Shown here piece by piece: positions 4,591-5,743 of a DNA stretch of 5,743 nt. The notes below the pieces were generated by a model, which saw only the letters and a program-made list of their open reading frames with translations, was not told the DNA's origin and did no database searches. A program made the position numbers and the translations under genes. The stretch's first letter is position 1; every line of letters starts with the position of its first letter. The DNA comes from Deltaproteobacteria bacterium (GTDB taxonomy: Bacteria > Desulfobacterota_B > Binatia > UBA9968): assembly GCA_022545745.1 (NCBI GenBank), contig JACZQL010000116.1:1-5743 (forward strand). The letters run 5' to 3'.

Positions 4591-5743
4591 GTGGGCTTCC
4601 AGTTCATCAAACGTGCCTCTATACGAACCAAATTTATCCTCCTTCCGCTGATTGCGGGTTTTTTTCTCCTTATACTATTATTCTTTTTTATCAACCTCCT
4701 ACATTACGAAAACCGAGTACTAACACATATTGAACAAGAGAATCTCACAAGGGTGGATACGTTATTGAATTTATTCGCCAGGCTTTCACGAAACCATGCT
4801 CAAATTTTTTCCTTGCTCGTATCAACCGTTGGTCAAAGGGATGAAGAGCAAATTTATTTGGAGGGAAAACCCAGGTTATACTTAATTCATAGGATAGAAT
4901 ACGAACTTAAATCGCTAAGAGATCGTTATAAGTTTAACGACAAGGAAGAACGACGTATAGGTCAACTGCTAGCTAGACTTGCGGAATACAAATCCCAATC
5001 TATATCTGCAATAGAAATGACCTCGGTGGATTTAGGTGTTGCCAGTAAGTATATGAGGAAGGCTAATGGTGAATATATTAATGTGAATAACAACTTCTTG
5101 GGTTTATTGGAGATAACCAAGGAAAACACTTTACGTTTCATAAAGCACTCTAGACAACAATTCGTGAGAAGAACTGCAATAGTTGTTATTGTCACGTCGA
5201 TTGCCATGACCCTACTCATTGCTATAAGCATTCATGTATCGAATATCCTGTCTGGACAAATCAAGGACCAAATTGCTGTTATGAGCCGGTTAGCGGGTGG
5301 TGAGAAAGACACCCAGGTACCTGTCTCCGACCGGGAGGACGAGATAGGCGATCTAGGGCGAGGCATCCGGGCTTTTAAAGAGAGTTTGCTTGAGCAAGAA
5401 AAGTCAAGGCGGGCGGAAGAGGCCATGCGTGCCAAGAGCGAGTTTCTGGCCAATATGTCGCACGAGCTGCGCACGCCGCTGCACGGTATTCTCAGCTTCA
5501 CGCGTTTCGGCATTAAGAATACTAGTAAAGCTGGACCACAGAAACTGCTCGGCTACTTCCAGAAGATCAACGAGAGTGGAAATATACTCCTTGCACTGCT
5601 TAATGATCTACTTGATTTGGCCAAGCTGGAGTCGGGCAAAACGCCATTTGAGTTCCGGCGTGTGGATATCTGCCTGCTGCTGGCAAAAGTTTCAGATGAG
5701 TTCAACTCGCTTCTGGCCGAACGAAGGCTCACGGTTCATTTCA
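4591..5743 (+). CDS. Membrane sensor histidine kinase, 3' end outside the window (partial)
   Basis: Sensor kinase open to the right edge: 384 codons are visible and the ATPase domain is missing only because the window ends. GTG 4591 is the first usual start after the in-frame TGA at 4579. Its ribosome site is weak (AGAAGG at 4571-4576, 14 bases away). In order: membrane helix at about 14-37; a periplasmic, mostly helical sensor of about 155 residues; second helix at about 195-217; HAMP at about 217-268 (LAGGEKD, DEIGDLGRGI); a charged coiled linker; HisKA from about 282 with FLANMSHELRTPLHGI and phosphoacceptor His291, then LLNDLLDLAKLESGK. The HisKA type is that common in hybrid kinases, so a receiver domain may follow. 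The sensor domain matches no ligand family I recognise. Gene order suggests it may listen to the PstS-like protein. The AT-rich sensor and GC-rich kinase halves point to domain swapping. Confidence 0.9.
   Translation, partial: MGFQFIKRASIRTKFILLPLIAGFFLLILLFFFINLLHYENRVLTHIEQENLTRVDTLLNLFARLSRNHAQIFSLLVSTVGQRDEEQIYLEGKPRLYLIHRIEYELKSLRDRYKFNDKEERRIGQLLARLAEYKSQSISAIEMTSVDLGVASKYMRKANGEYINVNNNFLGLLEITKENTLRFIKHSRQQFVRRTAIVVIVTSIAMTLLIAISIHVSNILSGQIKDQIAVMSRLAGGEKDTQVPVSDREDEIGDLGRGIRAFKESLLEQEKSRRAEEAMRAKSEFLANMSHELRTPLHGILSFTRFGIKNTSKAGPQKLLGYFQKINESGNILLALLNDLLDLAKLESGKTPFEFRRVDICLLLAKVSDEFNSLLAERRLTVHF

Overview
The window looks like chromosomal DNA of a Gram-negative bacterium, most likely a beta- or gammaproteobacterium with a respiratory, redox-versatile lifestyle. 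This is inferred from a lipoprotein signal, a Sec signal peptide, a membrane cytochrome b with a periplasmic haem domain, near-perfect AAGGAGGT ribosome sites, and a HAMP/HisKA kinase. No genus can be assigned from the sequence alone.

Layout. Positions 1-737 hold no convincing gene. The first 480 bases contain a cluster of short degenerate repeats (core CATTCTGGATAAAACC, two copies facing each other as a near-perfect inverted repeat), and a candidate sigma-54 promoter lies at 570-584. All four main genes read on the plus strand: (1) 808-2712, a cytochrome b561-like membrane domain fused to a periplasmic ethylbenzene-dehydrogenase-type haem domain; (2) 2814-3683, a PstS-like phosphate/oxyanion-binding lipoprotein; (3) 3703-4419, an exported histidine phosphatase (RHG superfamily); (4) 4591 to the right edge, a membrane histidine kinase with a periplasmic sensor, HAMP and HisKA domains, cut off before its ATPase domain. 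Genes 2 and 3 are 19 bases apart. The other gaps (101 and 171 bases) contain no obvious terminator, so one transcription unit is possible. Small ORFs of 31-34 codons sit just ahead of genes 1, 2 and 4. The last has a strong ribosome site and ends 9 bases before the kinase start, in the kinase frame.

Working together (inference). The cytochrome would move electrons between the quinone pool and the periplasm. The binding lipoprotein, secreted phosphatase and membrane kinase form a plausible periplasmic ligand-sensing set, comparable in logic to TorT-TorS or AioX-AioS, where a periplasmic binding protein informs a histidine kinase. The sequence does not reveal the ligand; phosphate or another tetrahedral oxyanion is the natural guess. 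The kinase is also compositionally mosaic: the sensor half is AT-rich and the HAMP-HisKA half GC-rich, with the change inside HAMP.
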